Origin: Prescottella soli
Lineage (GTDB): Bacteria; Actinomycetota; Actinomycetes; Mycobacteriales; Mycobacteriaceae
DNA length: 64,000 nt
Direction of reading: 5' to 3'
NCBI RefSeq assembly: GCF_040024445.1
Contig: NZ_CP157276.1
Span: 2,170,001 to 2,234,000, forward strand
The notes under the pieces were generated by a model. It did not search any database and was not told where the DNA came from. It saw only the letters and a program-made list of their open reading frames with translations. Made by a program: the position numbers and the translations under genes. Below are positions 1 to 9,216 of the stretch, in pieces. The first letter of the stretch is position 1; each line of letters opens with the position of its first letter.

Positions 1-615
1 GGTCAGGAATTCGGCCGTGAAAGGCCGCTCCCGCTCCGGATTCCACAGGTCGAGTTCAGGATCGGTGAGAGTCGGGTCGTTCTCGTCGATCACCGCGGGA
101 TCGAGCTGACTGGTCAGCACGTCAGGACGCCCCTGATGCGCCGCGAGAGCGATGAACGCATCACCGGGCACCAGGTCGTCGAGTCCGGGTGCGGGCCGCA
201 TCCCCGGCAGGGCAACGACATTCGGCGTGGTCGCATGCGACTGGTACGCCGCCATCAGCGAGCATCCCCCGGAGTTTCCGAGGATGATCACCGACTCGAC
301 GCCCATCTGTTCGCGTAGCCACCGCACTCCGACACCGATATCGACGAGCGCACGATCGAGGAGGAAGTGCAGTGGGTCGTTGCGGAACCGGGTGTTCCAA
401 CCCAGGAATCCGAATCCGCGTGCCGCCAAGTGGTCGGCGATGTAGTGCTGGGAGAAGTCGACGTTGTAGTGGGTTGCGATTACGGCAACCTTGGGCCGAG
501 TTCCGCGGGGGCGGTGGTAGACACCCTGGCAGGGCCAGCCACCCGCCCCCGCTCGGGACTGCCCCGGCGCGGACAGGCCGACGAACGTGGTCTCGATCTC
601 GGATAGCTGCGTCAC
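1..615 (-). CDS. Alpha/beta hydrolase, C-terminus beyond window (partial)
   Basis: The reading frame enters at a GTG at 615 and stays open for 205 codons to the window edge, so the 3' end is missing. The visible N-terminal part has the alpha/beta hydrolase fold signature: a beta-strand (VAVIATHYN), a cap-less region, then a nucleophile elbow GNSGGCSL at about residue 115 whose serine should be the catalytic nucleophile. It lies 18 nt after the VOC gene on the same strand and is probably the last visible gene of the minus-strand catabolic operon. The substrate is unknown; an ester, lactone or CoA thioester intermediate would fit the neighbours. The start is chosen because the nearby ATG (AUG AGC AGC UCG) runs into a stop after four codons. 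Confidence 0.8.
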   Translation of the reverse strand, partial: MTQLSEIETTFVGLSAPGQSRAGAGGWPCQGVYHRPRGTRPKVAVIATHYNVDFSQHYIADHLAARGFGFLGWNTRFRNDPLHFLLDRALVDIGVGVRWLREQMGVESVIILGNSGGCSLMAAYQSHATTPNVVALPGMRPAPGLDDLVPGDAFIALAAHQGRPDVLTSQLDPAVIDENDPTLTDPELDLWNPERERPFTAEFLT

Positions 616-633
616 GAGCTGCTCATGCCTCCA

Positions 634-1548
634 TCAGGAATTCGGATCTGTCGAGTCTGTGATCCGGGTGAGGAATTGGACGAATGTTCCGGGCGACTGG
701 GTCGGATGCACCCAGAGTTGACGGCACGGCCCCCAGGGAGACTGCATCGGCGAGTCGGTGGGCGGCCCCAACGTGACCACGCCGGCATCGTCGAAGCGCT
801 GCGCCAACAAATCGACATCGTCGACCTCGAACGTGGTCATGTAGTGGCCGGACCGCCCGGTATCGAGGGCACGTTGAAGTGCCGCACCCTGAGGCCTCGT
901 GGTGTCGGTCGGGACGGTGATCTCGACATTGGTATCACCGGGCAGTCCGAACACCGTCGCGCGCAGGCCCCATTGCGGAACGTCGTACGACGGGTTCGGG
1001 ATTGCGCCGAGCCCCGACAGCGTCGCGACGATCGACTCGTCGTCGCGCCCGACCAGAACCTGGGTGAAGAGTCTGGTTCCGGGTGTCGTGGCCGAGAATT
1101 GCCGCGGCCCGTCGTGCAGTCGGAGAAGTTGAGTGAAGGCACCGCCCATCGCCGCCGGTTTGAACCACAGCATCTCGGCTCGTTCGCCGACCGAGGCAGG
1201 GGCGAACCTCGGCGGACCCACGACATCGATTCCGGCTTCTCGGACGCGGTCGTAGGCGGCCGCCATGTCGGCCACTTCGTAACACGAGAGATAGGTGCGT
1301 GCACCGAAGCGTTCGACGAACGCCGCGATTGCGGCACCGTTGCGTTTGCTCGTGTCCACCCCACGGACCAGTTCGAGATAGCTTCCGTCGGCGAAACCGA
1401 ATGTGGCTACCTCTGCCCCCCATTCGGGGCGATACGACAGGTCGGAGAGCACAAATCCCAGACGCGAGTACTGCCCGACAGCGGCGGTGAGGTCGGGCAC
1501 GGCGATCGCCACCCCGACGTACCGTCCGATCGTCGAACCCGCTGTCAT
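634..1548 (-). CDS. Two-module VOC (glyoxalase/dioxygenase fold) protein
   Basis: The 304-residue protein has two vicinal-oxygen-chelate modules, one starting near residue 9 (YVGVAIAVPDLTAAV) and one near 165 (TRLFTQVLVGRDDES). A histidine appears in the second half (SGHYMTTFEV), but a full metal triad cannot be assigned by eye. VOC proteins of this length include extradiol dioxygenase-like enzymes, isomerases and epimerases. The ATG overlaps the stop of the upstream acyl-CoA ligase by 4 nt, which indicates translational coupling. The context suggests a role on a ring or CoA-ester intermediate of the same pathway. The exact reaction is not readable from the sequence. Confidence 0.8.
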   Translation of the reverse strand: MTAGSTIGRYVGVAIAVPDLTAAVGQYSRLGFVLSDLSYRPEWGAEVATFGFADGSYLELVRGVDTSKRNGAAIAAFVERFGARTYLSCYEVADMAAAYDRVREAGIDVVGPPRFAPASVGERAEMLWFKPAAMGGAFTQLLRLHDGPRQFSATTPGTRLFTQVLVGRDDESIVATLSGLGAIPNPSYDVPQWGLRATVFGLPGDTNVEITVPTDTTRPQGAALQRALDTGRSGHYMTTFEVDDVDLLAQRFDDAGVVTLGPPTDSPMQSPWGPCRQLWVHPTQSPGTFVQFLTRITDSTDPNS

Positions 1549-3104
1549 GCCGTGGTCCGCGTGCTGTCCCCGGTGAGACCGAGGATTTGCAGTGCCTGCT
1601 CACGGACCTCGCTCTTGTGAACCTTGTTGGACATGCCGCGAGGCAGCGGGTCGTCCTGGAACAGGACGTATTTGGGCGCCTTGTAACGCGCCAGGCGCTG
1701 TCGGCAGTACTCGATCAGTTCGTCCGCGCTCGGCGAGTCGGAGGCGTTCCGATCGCGCCGGGCGATCAGCGCCGGCACCTCTCCCCATTTCTCGTCAGGG
1801 GCGGCGACGACCACAAGCTCGAGGAGCCCGGGATAGCCTGCGAGCACACGCTCGATCTCGGCGGGGTAGATGTTGACACCTCCCGAGATCAGCATGTCCT
1901 TGGCGCGATCGACGACGTAGAAGTACCCTTCCTCGTCCTGCTTGACGAGGTCGCCGGTGCGCAGCCAACCGTCGATGAACGCCGCCTTGGTTGCGGTGGG
2001 ATCGTCCCAGTAGCACTCCATGATCTGGGGCCCGCGCAACAGCAGTTCGCCGACCTCGCCCGGGGCGACCTCCTCGCCGAAGGCGTCCACGACCCGTGCC
2101 GAGGTCTGCGGAGTCGGGATGCCGGTCGAACCCAGCTTCGCCTCGGCCATCTCGCCGGGCAGCGCCAGGGACAGTCCTCCGCTCTCGGTCAGACCGTAGC
2201 CCTGGCAGACGTACAGCCCCCTGCGCCCGAACGCCTGCAGCATCGTCACCGAGATGGCCTGGCCGCCGGTTCCGAGCATCCGTAGGCTCGAAAGGTCGGT
2301 CTTCTCGAAAGTGGGGGCCTGCGTGAGTGCTTCCAGGATCGATCCGACCGCGATGAACTGGGTGATACCTCGCTCGGCGAAGACCGCGAGCGTCCGGTCC
2401 GGATCGAAGTCGTCGTCGAGCACTGTCTGACCGCCCACCGAGTACAGCGGCATCCACATTGCGATCAGTCCGCCAGTGAACGCGAGCGCGTAGGGGAAGT
2501 AGGTGCTGTCGGTCGCGTTCCAGGCGTCGATCGCGATCCGCTCGGCACACACCGCGAGGACGTTGCGGTGACTGAGCACCGCGCCCTTGGGTGCGCCCGT
2601 CGTTCCCGACGTGTAGCAGATGAACGCGGGATGGTCCGCGTCGAAATGCGTCCGCGGATCCTCCGGAGAGGATGCGGCGACCATCTCTTCGAACAGGTTC
2701 TCGCCGTCTCGGGGCGAGGCGGTCACGATGCATCGAAGCTCACCGACCGACTGCTCGTCGTACTCGAGGAGTCCGTCCAGCATCGCTCGGTCCGCGACGA
2801 TCGCCGTCGCACCGCACCGCTCGATGATCTCGGCCAGTTCCGCCGGCGCGAGCCGGTAGTTCAGCGGCACGAACGTCGCACCCAGTTTGAAACACGCCAA
2901 CACGGTTTCGCAGAACTCGATGCAGTTGGGTACCAGCGCCGCCACTCGATCACCGAGCCCGACCCCGAGGCCGCGCAGTCCCTGCGCCAGCCTCGAGGTA
3001 CGGTCGTCCAGTTCTGCCCAGGTGAGTTCGCGATCGCCCATCGCGATCGCCATGCGATCCGGGTCGCGTTGCGCCCAGTATCGCAGTGGTCCAGCAAGAT
3101 TCAT
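1545..3104 (-). CDS. AMP-forming acyl-CoA synthetase (ligase)
   Basis: This 519-residue member of the ANL superfamily should activate a carboxylic acid to its CoA thioester through an acyl-adenylate. Diagnostic motifs are present in order: the P-loop YTSGTTGAPKG (about residue 160), GYGLTESGG, the WLRTGDL hinge region, and a C-terminal lid with the conserved lysine in NKVHKSEVR. Length and motifs are those of a functional FadD/medium-chain type enzyme. It heads a coupled pair with the VOC gene and follows the beta-propeller gene by 20 nt. It is the likely entry step for the substrate of this cluster; chain length or ring specificity cannot be deduced. Confidence 0.92.
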   Translation of the reverse strand: MNLAGPLRYWAQRDPDRMAIAMGDRELTWAELDDRTSRLAQGLRGLGVGLGDRVAALVPNCIEFCETVLACFKLGATFVPLNYRLAPAELAEIIERCGATAIVADRAMLDGLLEYDEQSVGELRCIVTASPRDGENLFEEMVAASSPEDPRTHFDADHPAFICYTSGTTGAPKGAVLSHRNVLAVCAERIAIDAWNATDSTYFPYALAFTGGLIAMWMPLYSVGGQTVLDDDFDPDRTLAVFAERGITQFIAVGSILEALTQAPTFEKTDLSSLRMLGTGGQAISVTMLQAFGRRGLYVCQGYGLTESGGLSLALPGEMAEAKLGSTGIPTPQTSARVVDAFGEEVAPGEVGELLLRGPQIMECYWDDPTATKAAFIDGWLRTGDLVKQDEEGYFYVVDRAKDMLISGGVNIYPAEIERVLAGYPGLLELVVVAAPDEKWGEVPALIARRDRNASDSPSADELIEYCRQRLARYKAPKYVLFQDDPLPRGMSNKVHKSEVREQALQILGLTGDSTRTTA

Positions 3105-3124
3105 GTGTGCCCTCCCGGCGGAAT

Positions 3125-4744
3125 TCAGCTGCGAACGAGGCGGCGGACGCTCCCGTCACCGTCGCATCCGATGACGATCGACCCGTCCTTCGCGATGGTC
3201 ACCGACGACCGGCGACCGTCATCAGCCTGCAGCCGAGGCAGTCCGAAGGGGAGATCCGCGGCCACGACCTCACGCCGCTCCCCGTCGAGGCTCGCGTATA
3301 CGACCTGTCTCGAGCCTTGGTCGGCGACCACCACACCGTCCTCGGTGAGCGCCACGCCCTGGGGTCGTTCGAAACCTTTGAGCGCGAGCGGTTCACCTTC
3401 GCCGAGAACGAGAACCGATCCGGCGGTCTCGTCACTGACGACGATCGCGCCGTGGCCACCGGAGATCGCAGTGACGGTCGAGAGCCCCGACGCCTGCCGG
3501 GACTTCACGTTGCCCTCCAGATCCAGGACGACGACGTCGCCGCGCAGCATTCCCACCAGCAACTGGCCGTCACCGACGCCGATCGCGTTCACCCCGTCGG
3601 CGTCCTGCCCGAAGTACTCGGAGTTCGCGCCGTCGAGCGAACCGTAGATCTTGACCCACTCCCCCGAATCGTCGAGGCGGAACACCTCACCGGCCTGAGT
3701 CAGAGCCACCAGGACTCCGTCGACCTCGGCGACGCCGACGGCGACGAACGGTTGGTCGAGGAGCAACCGGCTCAACCTTTCGACGTTGCCGGTGTCGTCC
3801 AGCCGGCACACACTCCCGTGGTCGGCGACGACGTAACCGTCGGCTGCACTCGCGATCTGGTACGGGCCCAGGAACGAGCCCGTCGAGAGCGCCTTGTCGA
3901 GTTCGCCGGTCTCCATCGAGTATCGCGCCACGCTCGCCTCCACGAAGTTGGAGACATAGATGTAGCCGCGCTCATCGATGTCGAAATTGTCGACGCCCGG
4001 AGCAAGACGCACCAGCCGCTGCCGCTCACCGGTGGTCAGGTCCACCGCGGTGACCTCACCGAGACTCGACTGGGTGACCACGAGCCGGCCGTCGGATGCG
4101 AACTTGACCGCCGTCGGATGCGCCAGGCCGTCGACCACGGTCTCGACCGCGCCCGACTCCGGATCCACAGCCAACACCGTCCCGGCGAATACCTGTGGCA
4201 TGTACAGCCGCCGGTCCGGGCCCATCTCCAGGGCATTGAGCCAATCCAAGCCCTCGGCGATCACCCGCACCCGGTTTCGCTGGTGCCGGTCGACTTCCAG
4301 GACCCGGCCACCCTCGCGCATCTCGTCGACGTACAACGTGTCGGTCTCGGGGTCGACGGTGATGCCGTTGACCGCGGGACAATCGTCGACCAGTACGAAG
4401 TACGAACCGTCGGCGCGTCGACCGCTCACTCGCCCGTTCATCGTCTCTGTGGCATAGACGGTTCCTTCGGAATCGAAGGCGATGTCGTCGGGCCCTCGGA
4501 GTTCCGAGCCCATCGGCGAGGCCGTGGACAGGGTGTCACTGTCCGCATCCCACGCCGAAACATGTTCTCCCACTAGCTCCGAGACCCACAATCGGCCATC
4601 CGCATGAAGCCGGACCCCGTTCGCCCCGAACAGCCGGGCAGGCTCCCGGACGGTCTTCATCGACCATCCGGGGGCTGCACTCGGCGATGTGTCCAGGTAG
4701 AGGTCGTAGCGAGACACCGTGGGGTTGCTCGACGACTTACTCAT
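3125..4744 (-). CDS. SMP-30/NHL-type beta-propeller protein
   Basis: The 539-residue protein is built almost entirely of repeated blades of the form DGRLWV..., GPDDIAFDSEGTVYATE, NGITVDPETDTLYV and QGVALTEDGVVVADQGS, as in SMP-30/gluconolactonase and NHL propellers. There are about eight to ten repeats, which is longer than the six-bladed SMP-30 enzymes (about 300 residues), so it may be two propellers in tandem. No signal peptide is visible. It lies between the enoyl-CoA hydratase (8 nt) and the ligase (20 nt) and is therefore part of the catabolic operon. A lactonase role is plausible but metal-binding residues were not assigned. Confidence 0.75.
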   Translation of the reverse strand: MSKSSSNPTVSRYDLYLDTSPSAAPGWSMKTVREPARLFGANGVRLHADGRLWVSELVGEHVSAWDADSDTLSTASPMGSELRGPDDIAFDSEGTVYATETMNGRVSGRRADGSYFVLVDDCPAVNGITVDPETDTLYVDEMREGGRVLEVDRHQRNRVRVIAEGLDWLNALEMGPDRRLYMPQVFAGTVLAVDPESGAVETVVDGLAHPTAVKFASDGRLVVTQSSLGEVTAVDLTTGERQRLVRLAPGVDNFDIDERGYIYVSNFVEASVARYSMETGELDKALSTGSFLGPYQIASAADGYVVADHGSVCRLDDTGNVERLSRLLLDQPFVAVGVAEVDGVLVALTQAGEVFRLDDSGEWVKIYGSLDGANSEYFGQDADGVNAIGVGDGQLLVGMLRGDVVVLDLEGNVKSRQASGLSTVTAISGGHGAIVVSDETAGSVLVLGEGEPLALKGFERPQGVALTEDGVVVADQGSRQVVYASLDGERREVVAADLPFGLPRLQADDGRRSSVTIAKDGSIVIGCDGDGSVRRLVRS

Positions 4745-4752
4745 CGATCCTC

Positions 4753-5565
4753 CTAGATTGCGGCGGCGGTATCGGAGAAAACGGCCTTACGCTTCTCACG
4801 GAAGGCGAGCTCCCCCTCGGCGAGGTCCTGACTCAGGACACACACGACCTGAGTCCGATCCTCCATGGCCAGTGCGGCTTCGAGGCTGCCGATCTCCTGT
4901 GAGGCATTGAGCGCTTCCTTCGACATCCGCAGGGCCAGCGGCGCCTTTGCGGCGAGAACCTCGGCCACCTCCAGGGCAGCATCGACGACGTCGGGGCACA
5001 CGCGGCTCACGAAGCCGATGCGTTCGGCCTCGTCCGCCTGCACCCGACGTCCGGTCATCAGGATCTCGGTCGCACGGCCGCCGATGATCCGGGGAAGCAG
5101 GTAGCTGGCACCCATCTCCGAGACCGACTGGCCGATATTGATCTGGGCCGCAGCGAAATACGCTTCAGGAGCGGCCAACCTGATGTCACTCGCCATTGCG
5201 ATCGAGAAGCCGCCACCGACGCAGGGCCCGTTGACTGCCGAGATGACCGGCTGGGGGATCCGGCGCAGCTTGGCGATCACGCCGGAGTACCAGGACTGGA
5301 CGGCCGTCCAATGCCGGTTCCGGTCACCCTCGACGCCGGTCGGAAACACCTCACCGGACAGGTCTGCACCGGAGCAGAAGCCACGGCCGGCGCCGGTGAG
5401 CACGACGACCTTGACATCGTCGGCTCGCACGAGTTCATCGAGTTGCTTGGTGAGTTCGATGATCAGGCCGGGATTGAGGGCATTGAGCCTACTGGGCCGG
5501 TTCAGCGTGATCTGCTGAACTCCGGGGGCGGGCCTCGAAACGAGAATCGGGTCATCCACGGCCAT
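4753..5565 (-). CDS. Enoyl-CoA hydratase/isomerase family (crotonase)
   Basis: The crotonase-fold protein (270 residues from the preferred start) has the N-terminal ITLNRPSRLNALN motif, the oxyanion-hole segment AGRGFCSGADLSG and the second hole segment NGPCVGGGFSIAMASDIRLA. The position of the usual catalytic glutamates is not clearly conserved, so hydratase, isomerase or another crotonase reaction are all possible. A further ATG lies 18 nt upstream, but the GGAG Shine-Dalgarno fits the ATG at 5565 best. It is the first gene of the minus-strand catabolic operon and faces the LLM operon across a 332-nt promoter region. Confidence 0.88.
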   Translation of the reverse strand: MAVDDPILVSRPAPGVQQITLNRPSRLNALNPGLIIELTKQLDELVRADDVKVVVLTGAGRGFCSGADLSGEVFPTGVEGDRNRHWTAVQSWYSGVIAKLRRIPQPVISAVNGPCVGGGFSIAMASDIRLAAPEAYFAAAQINIGQSVSEMGASYLLPRIIGGRATEILMTGRRVQADEAERIGFVSRVCPDVVDAALEVAEVLAAKAPLALRMSKEALNASQEIGSLEAALAMEDRTQVVCVLSQDLAEGELAFREKRKAVFSDTAAAI

Positions 5566-5897
5566 GATTAGGACTCCATTCAACGACTACGGGCACGAAA
5601 CCGTCTCGGACGGCGGCCCACTACCTGGTCGGAACATTTTCGATACCGATTGCGCGGCCACCCATTCCAGATGAACCGCGCTTTCACTTTCGGCGCGAAC
5701 AGAGCATTGCACGAGTTCGTGGAGGGCACAAGAGTTTTCAGAAAATCCCTCTGCACATCAGAATCTGCTAATCTCCCTGGTGCAAACGCGACATCAAGGA
5801 CGACCTCCTTGACGAGCCCACTTCCCTCCGGCGGCACCATCGACCGCCTCTCTCCGGCGGTGTCTTCGGCCGCCCGAATCCGTATTTGGAGGACGCC
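5566..5897. promoter_or_regulatory. Divergent promoter region between two catabolic operons
   Basis: This 332-nt spacer is AT-richer than its surroundings and must hold the promoters for the leftward enoyl-CoA hydratase operon and the rightward LLM operon. It contains a perfect inverted repeat TTTTC-A-GAAAA at 5735-5745 and a wider TGCAC...GTGCA pair (about 5752-5784) flanking a possible -10 hexamer TAATCT at 5769-5774. These are operator candidates by position only. No regulator gene adjoins them. A strong GGAGG ribosome-binding site is at 5888-5892. Confidence 0.5.
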
Positions 5898-6902
5898 ATG
5901 AAGCTCGGCCTGAATCTCGGCTACTGGGGCTCTGGACAAGACGACACTCTGGGACTGGTGCAACTCGCGGAGGACGTCGGGTTCGACTGCGTGTGGTCCG
6001 GCGAGGCCTACGGGTCCGACGGTGTCACTCCCCTTGCCTGGCTTGCCGCGAGGACATCCCGGATCGGTCTCGGCACCGCCGTGCTGGGGATGGCCGGCCG
6101 CTCCCCCGCGCTCACGGCGCAGACCGCCGCCACGATGGACCACCTCTCGAACGGCCGATTCCGCCTCGGACTCGGCATGTCGGGACCCCAGGTCGTCGAA
6201 GGCTGGCACGGCATCCCCTACGGCAAGCCGCTCCAGCGAACCCGCGAGTACGTCGACGTGGTCCGGCAGGCACTTCGTCGCGAGGCACCCCTCGAGCACC
6301 ACGGCGCCTACTACGACATCCCGTACACGGGTGACGACGGCACCGGCCTGGGCAAACCACTGAAGCTGATTCTGCATCCGCGCCGGGCAGATCTTCCGAT
6401 CTACCTTGCCGCGATCGGCCCACGAAACATCGAACTCGCCTGCGAGATCGGGGACGGCTGGTTTCCGGTCTTCTTCTCTCCCCGCCGTTACGACGCGATC
6501 CTCCCCGCCGGCTTCACGCCGCGACCCGATTTCGACCTGTGCCCGAGCCTCGACGTTGTCGTCGGAGACGACGCCGCCGCCTGCCGTGACCAGGTCAAAC
6601 CGAGCATCGCGCTGTACGTCGGCGGGATGGGCGCCCGCGGAAAGAACTTCTACAACGACGTGGCATGCCGTTACGGCTACGCGGACGCAGCGGAGAAGAT
6701 CCAGGACCTGTATCTCGCCGGGCGCAAGGAGGAGGCGATCGCCGCAGTACCGGACGACCTGGTCGACGAGGTCGCACTCTGTGGCCCACCCGAACGGATC
6801 AAGGAACTACTCGACTTCTGGACGTCGGCACCGATCACGTCCATGTCCCTCATGACCCGGCAGCCGGAGGCGGTTCGCCTCATGGCCGATCTCCTCAGTT
6901 AG
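5898..6902 (+). CDS. LLM-class (luciferase-like) flavin/F420-dependent oxidoreductase
   Basis: The 334-residue single-domain TIM-barrel protein has luciferase-like hallmarks: [11 protein letters not shown] at the start, [12 protein letters not shown] near residue 50, and [20 protein letters not shown] around 90-110. The length and the N-terminal strand resemble actinobacterial F420-dependent LLM oxidoreductases. Two-component FMNH2 monooxygenases share the fold, and an FMN reductase is encoded 2.3 kb downstream, so either cofactor is possible. The start is the ATG 5 nt after a GGAGG; an in-frame TTG four codons earlier lacks such a site. It is the first gene of the plus-strand operon. Confidence 0.88.
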   Translation: MKLGLNLGYWGSGQDDTLGLVQLAEDVGFDCVWSGEAYGSDGVTPLAWLAARTSRIGLGTAVLGMAGRSPALTAQTAATMDHLSNGRFRLGLGMSGPQVVEGWHGIPYGKPLQRTREYVDVVRQALRREAPLEHHGAYYDIPYTGDDGTGLGKPLKLILHPRRADLPIYLAAIGPRNIELACEIGDGWFPVFFSPRRYDAILPAGFTPRPDFDLCPSLDVVVGDDAAACRDQVKPSIALYVGGMGARGKNFYNDVACRYGYADAAEKIQDLYLAGRKEEAIAAVPDDLVDEVALCGPPERIKELLDFWTSAPITSMSLMTRQPEAVRLMADLLS

Positions 6903-6913
6903 GCGGAACGACC

Positions 6914-8023
6914 GTGCAATTCGGTTTCAATCCTGAGCAAGCCGCGCTCCGCGACGGCGTACGCCGGTTCCTCGGCACCTCCGATCGCCAGCAGCTACGA
7001 GACCTCGTGGATGCTGGCCTCCCGTACGACGAAGCGGCCTGGCGCCGAGGGGCCGATGAGCTCGGCCTGACTTCCGTGCCGATTCCCGTCGAGTACGGCG
7101 GGGCCGGTGGCGGGATGGTCGAGCTGGCGATCATCCTCGAGGAGTTCGGCCGCCATCTCGTCAGGTCACCGTTCCTCGCGAGCGTCGGACTTGCTGCCAC
7201 CGCGCTGCTCGCGACCGGTGACGACGCGGCCTGCGCCGACTTCCTGCCCCAGATCGCGAACGGCAAGCTGATCGCCACGTTCGCGCTCCCGGTCGGGATC
7301 GGATCGATGGCATCTCTCCCGATCCACGCCGGAGACAGCGCACGACTGACCGGCGTCGCCGAAGCGGTCATCGATGCAGAGTCCGCGGATCTGCTGATCG
7401 TGCCGGCGCGAACGTCCGACGGAACCGACCTGTTCGCAGTTCACCGGACCGCCGTCGCCGTGCCCGAGGACGATGCGGCAACCCCCTACGACCTGGTCAC
7501 CCGATCGAGCCGGATCCGCCTCGAAGACACCCCCGCAGTCCGGCTCGGCGCCCCGGCGCCGGACAAGGTCGAGCGCGCCTTCGCGCTCGCGAGCATAGCG
7601 TTGGCGGCCGAGCAGCTGGGTGGCGCTCAGGCCTGCCTGGACGAGTGCGTCGAATACGCGAAGACCAGAACCCAGTTCGGACGGGCGATCGGATCCTTCC
7701 AGGCGATCAAGCATCGGTGCGCCGACGTGTTGATCAAGGTCGAGGGCGCACGCTCCCTCGTGTACCACGCAGCATGGCTCGCCGACCAGGGGTCGACCGA
7801 GGAGCTCGTCCTCGTGGCAGCGATGACCAAGGCCTGGTGCTCGGATGCCTACGTACAGGCGGCCGAGGCGAATCTACTGACCCACGGGGGAATCGGATTC
7901 ACCTGGGAACACGACGCGCATCTGCACGTGCGCCGTGCCCGTAGCCGCGCACTGACGCTCGGCAGTGCCGACGATCACCGCGACGCCGTCGCCGCCCGTC
8001 TTCTGCTCGCCGAGACCCGCTAG
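6914..8023 (+). CDS. Acyl-CoA dehydrogenase, subunit A of an adjacent pair
   Basis: A 369-residue acyl-CoA dehydrogenase (FadE family) starting at a GTG 11 nt after the LLM gene. The N-terminal helical domain, a middle domain and the C-terminal flavin-binding segment (YAKTRTQFGRAIGSFQAIKHRCAD, then THGGIGFTWEHDAHLHVRRA) are recognisable. The short length and the GIGFTWEHDAHLH end resemble one subunit type of the heterotetrameric FadE pairs that oxidise steroid side-chain CoA esters. The next gene is the other type, 8 nt downstream. The two probably form one enzyme. The catalytic base was not assigned. Confidence 0.88.
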   Translation: MQFGFNPEQAALRDGVRRFLGTSDRQQLRDLVDAGLPYDEAAWRRGADELGLTSVPIPVEYGGAGGGMVELAIILEEFGRHLVRSPFLASVGLAATALLATGDDAACADFLPQIANGKLIATFALPVGIGSMASLPIHAGDSARLTGVAEAVIDAESADLLIVPARTSDGTDLFAVHRTAVAVPEDDAATPYDLVTRSSRIRLEDTPAVRLGAPAPDKVERAFALASIALAAEQLGGAQACLDECVEYAKTRTQFGRAIGSFQAIKHRCADVLIKVEGARSLVYHAAWLADQGSTEELVLVAAMTKAWCSDAYVQAAEANLLTHGGIGFTWEHDAHLHVRRARSRALTLGSADDHRDAVAARLLLAETR

Positions 8024-8031
8024 GAGCAACC

Positions 8032-9204
8032 ATGGATTTCGCTGATTCGCCCGCTGACCTCGCCTACCGGGAGCGAGCTGCGGCATGGCTCGCCGCGAAT
8101 GCCCCGGCCTTCGAGGAGCCGGACACGGGGAGACTGAGCGTCTTCGGAGCACGCACCACCAAGGAATCAGTCCGGCACGTCGAGCAGGCACTTGCTTGGC
8201 AGGCCCGTAAGTACGCGGACGGCTGGGCGGGTATCGGCATCCCCGAGGAGTACGGCGGCGCGGGCGGCGACGTCCCCCAGAAACTTCTGTTCGCCGAGGA
8301 GGAGGGTCGCCACCGCCTACCGCTCGATGCCCAGTCCGTCACGATGGGGATGATCGTGCCGACCCTGTCCAGGTGGGGCACCGCCGAGCAGCGCGAGCGG
8401 TACCTGACGCCGCTCCTGGCCGGCAAGCAACTGTCGTGCCAGCTGTTCTCCGAACCGGACGCCGGATCCGACCTCGCCGCCATCCGGACGACGGCGCGGA
8501 GGACTGCGGACGGGTGGCGGATCAACGGGCAGAAGATCTGGACGTCGTACGCTCAGTACGCTTCGTTCGGCTATCTCCTCGCCCGCAGCGAGGATGCGCC
8601 CCGACATCACGGCCTGACCGCGTTCCTCGTCGATTTGAAGCAGCCGGGCGTCACCGTACGGCCACTGAAGCAGGCAACCGGAGCGCACACCTTCAACGAG
8701 GTCTTCTTCGACGACGCGGTGGTCGCGGCCGACGCTGTTCTCGGTGAGCCCGGCCAGGGGTGGGAGGTCGCGATGACCACCCTGATGGCCGAGCGTTACT
8801 CGCTCGAGCCCGAAATCGTCTGCGCGCAGCCACTGCTGGAGATGCTCGGCACCAGCACGCACGTCACCGACCCGACGATCCGACGGCAGCTCGCAGACGT
8901 GCACACGATCCAGCACATCCTCGGCATCCTGAAGCTGCGGCTGCGCACCGCAGCCAACGAGGGACGCCCACCCGGGCCCGAGGGATCGATAACGAAGCTG
9001 CTCTCGACGGACGGACAGTACCTCGCCGCGGACACCGCAATTCGTGCCCTCGGCCCGGACGGCGTCCTCGAGAACTCGTGGACCGAACTACTCACCGGCG
9101 CACTGGGACTGCGGATCGGAGGCGGAACCGACGAGATCATGAAGAACGTGATCGCCGAACGCGTCCTGGGACTCCCGCGCGAACCACGTGTCGGACAGCA
9201 CTGA
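8032..9204 (+). CDS. Acyl-CoA dehydrogenase, subunit B of an adjacent pair
   Basis: A 390-residue acyl-CoA dehydrogenase with the substrate/FAD motif QLFSEPDAGSDLAAIRT (about residue 137), the WRINGQKIWTSYAQYA segment and a C-terminal LRIGGGTDEIMKN followed by IAERVLGLP. This C-terminus is typical of the partner subunit in heteromeric FadE pairs (FadE26/FadE29-like in mycobacteria). With the preceding gene it should introduce an alpha,beta double bond into an acyl-CoA. Spacing of 8 nt to the upstream gene and 12 nt to the reductase indicates one operon. It stands alone poorly as a straight-chain enzyme by context, but specificity is inferred only. Confidence 0.9.
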   Translation: MDFADSPADLAYRERAAAWLAANAPAFEEPDTGRLSVFGARTTKESVRHVEQALAWQARKYADGWAGIGIPEEYGGAGGDVPQKLLFAEEEGRHRLPLDAQSVTMGMIVPTLSRWGTAEQRERYLTPLLAGKQLSCQLFSEPDAGSDLAAIRTTARRTADGWRINGQKIWTSYAQYASFGYLLARSEDAPRHHGLTAFLVDLKQPGVTVRPLKQATGAHTFNEVFFDDAVVAADAVLGEPGQGWEVAMTTLMAERYSLEPEIVCAQPLLEMLGTSTHVTDPTIRRQLADVHTIQHILGILKLRLRTAANEGRPPGPEGSITKLLSTDGQYLAADTAIRALGPDGVLENSWTELLTGALGLRIGGGTDEIMKNVIAERVLGLPREPRVGQH

Positions 9205-9216
9205 GAGAGGTACCTG

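Noticed and set aside
625-1620. A 331-codon plus-strand frame opposite the VOC gene
   Set aside because: Antisense to a coupled operon gene; no family resemblance.
5735-5745. TTTTC-A-GAAAA as a terminator
   Set aside because: It is short, AT-only in the arms and lies in a divergent promoter region, so an operator is more likely; listed there only as a candidate.
6665-6913. N-terminal extension of the first acyl-CoA dehydrogenase
   Set aside because: The extra 83 codons overlap the LLM gene and are Arg/Gly-rich without family resemblance; the GTG at 6914 begins the conserved domain.
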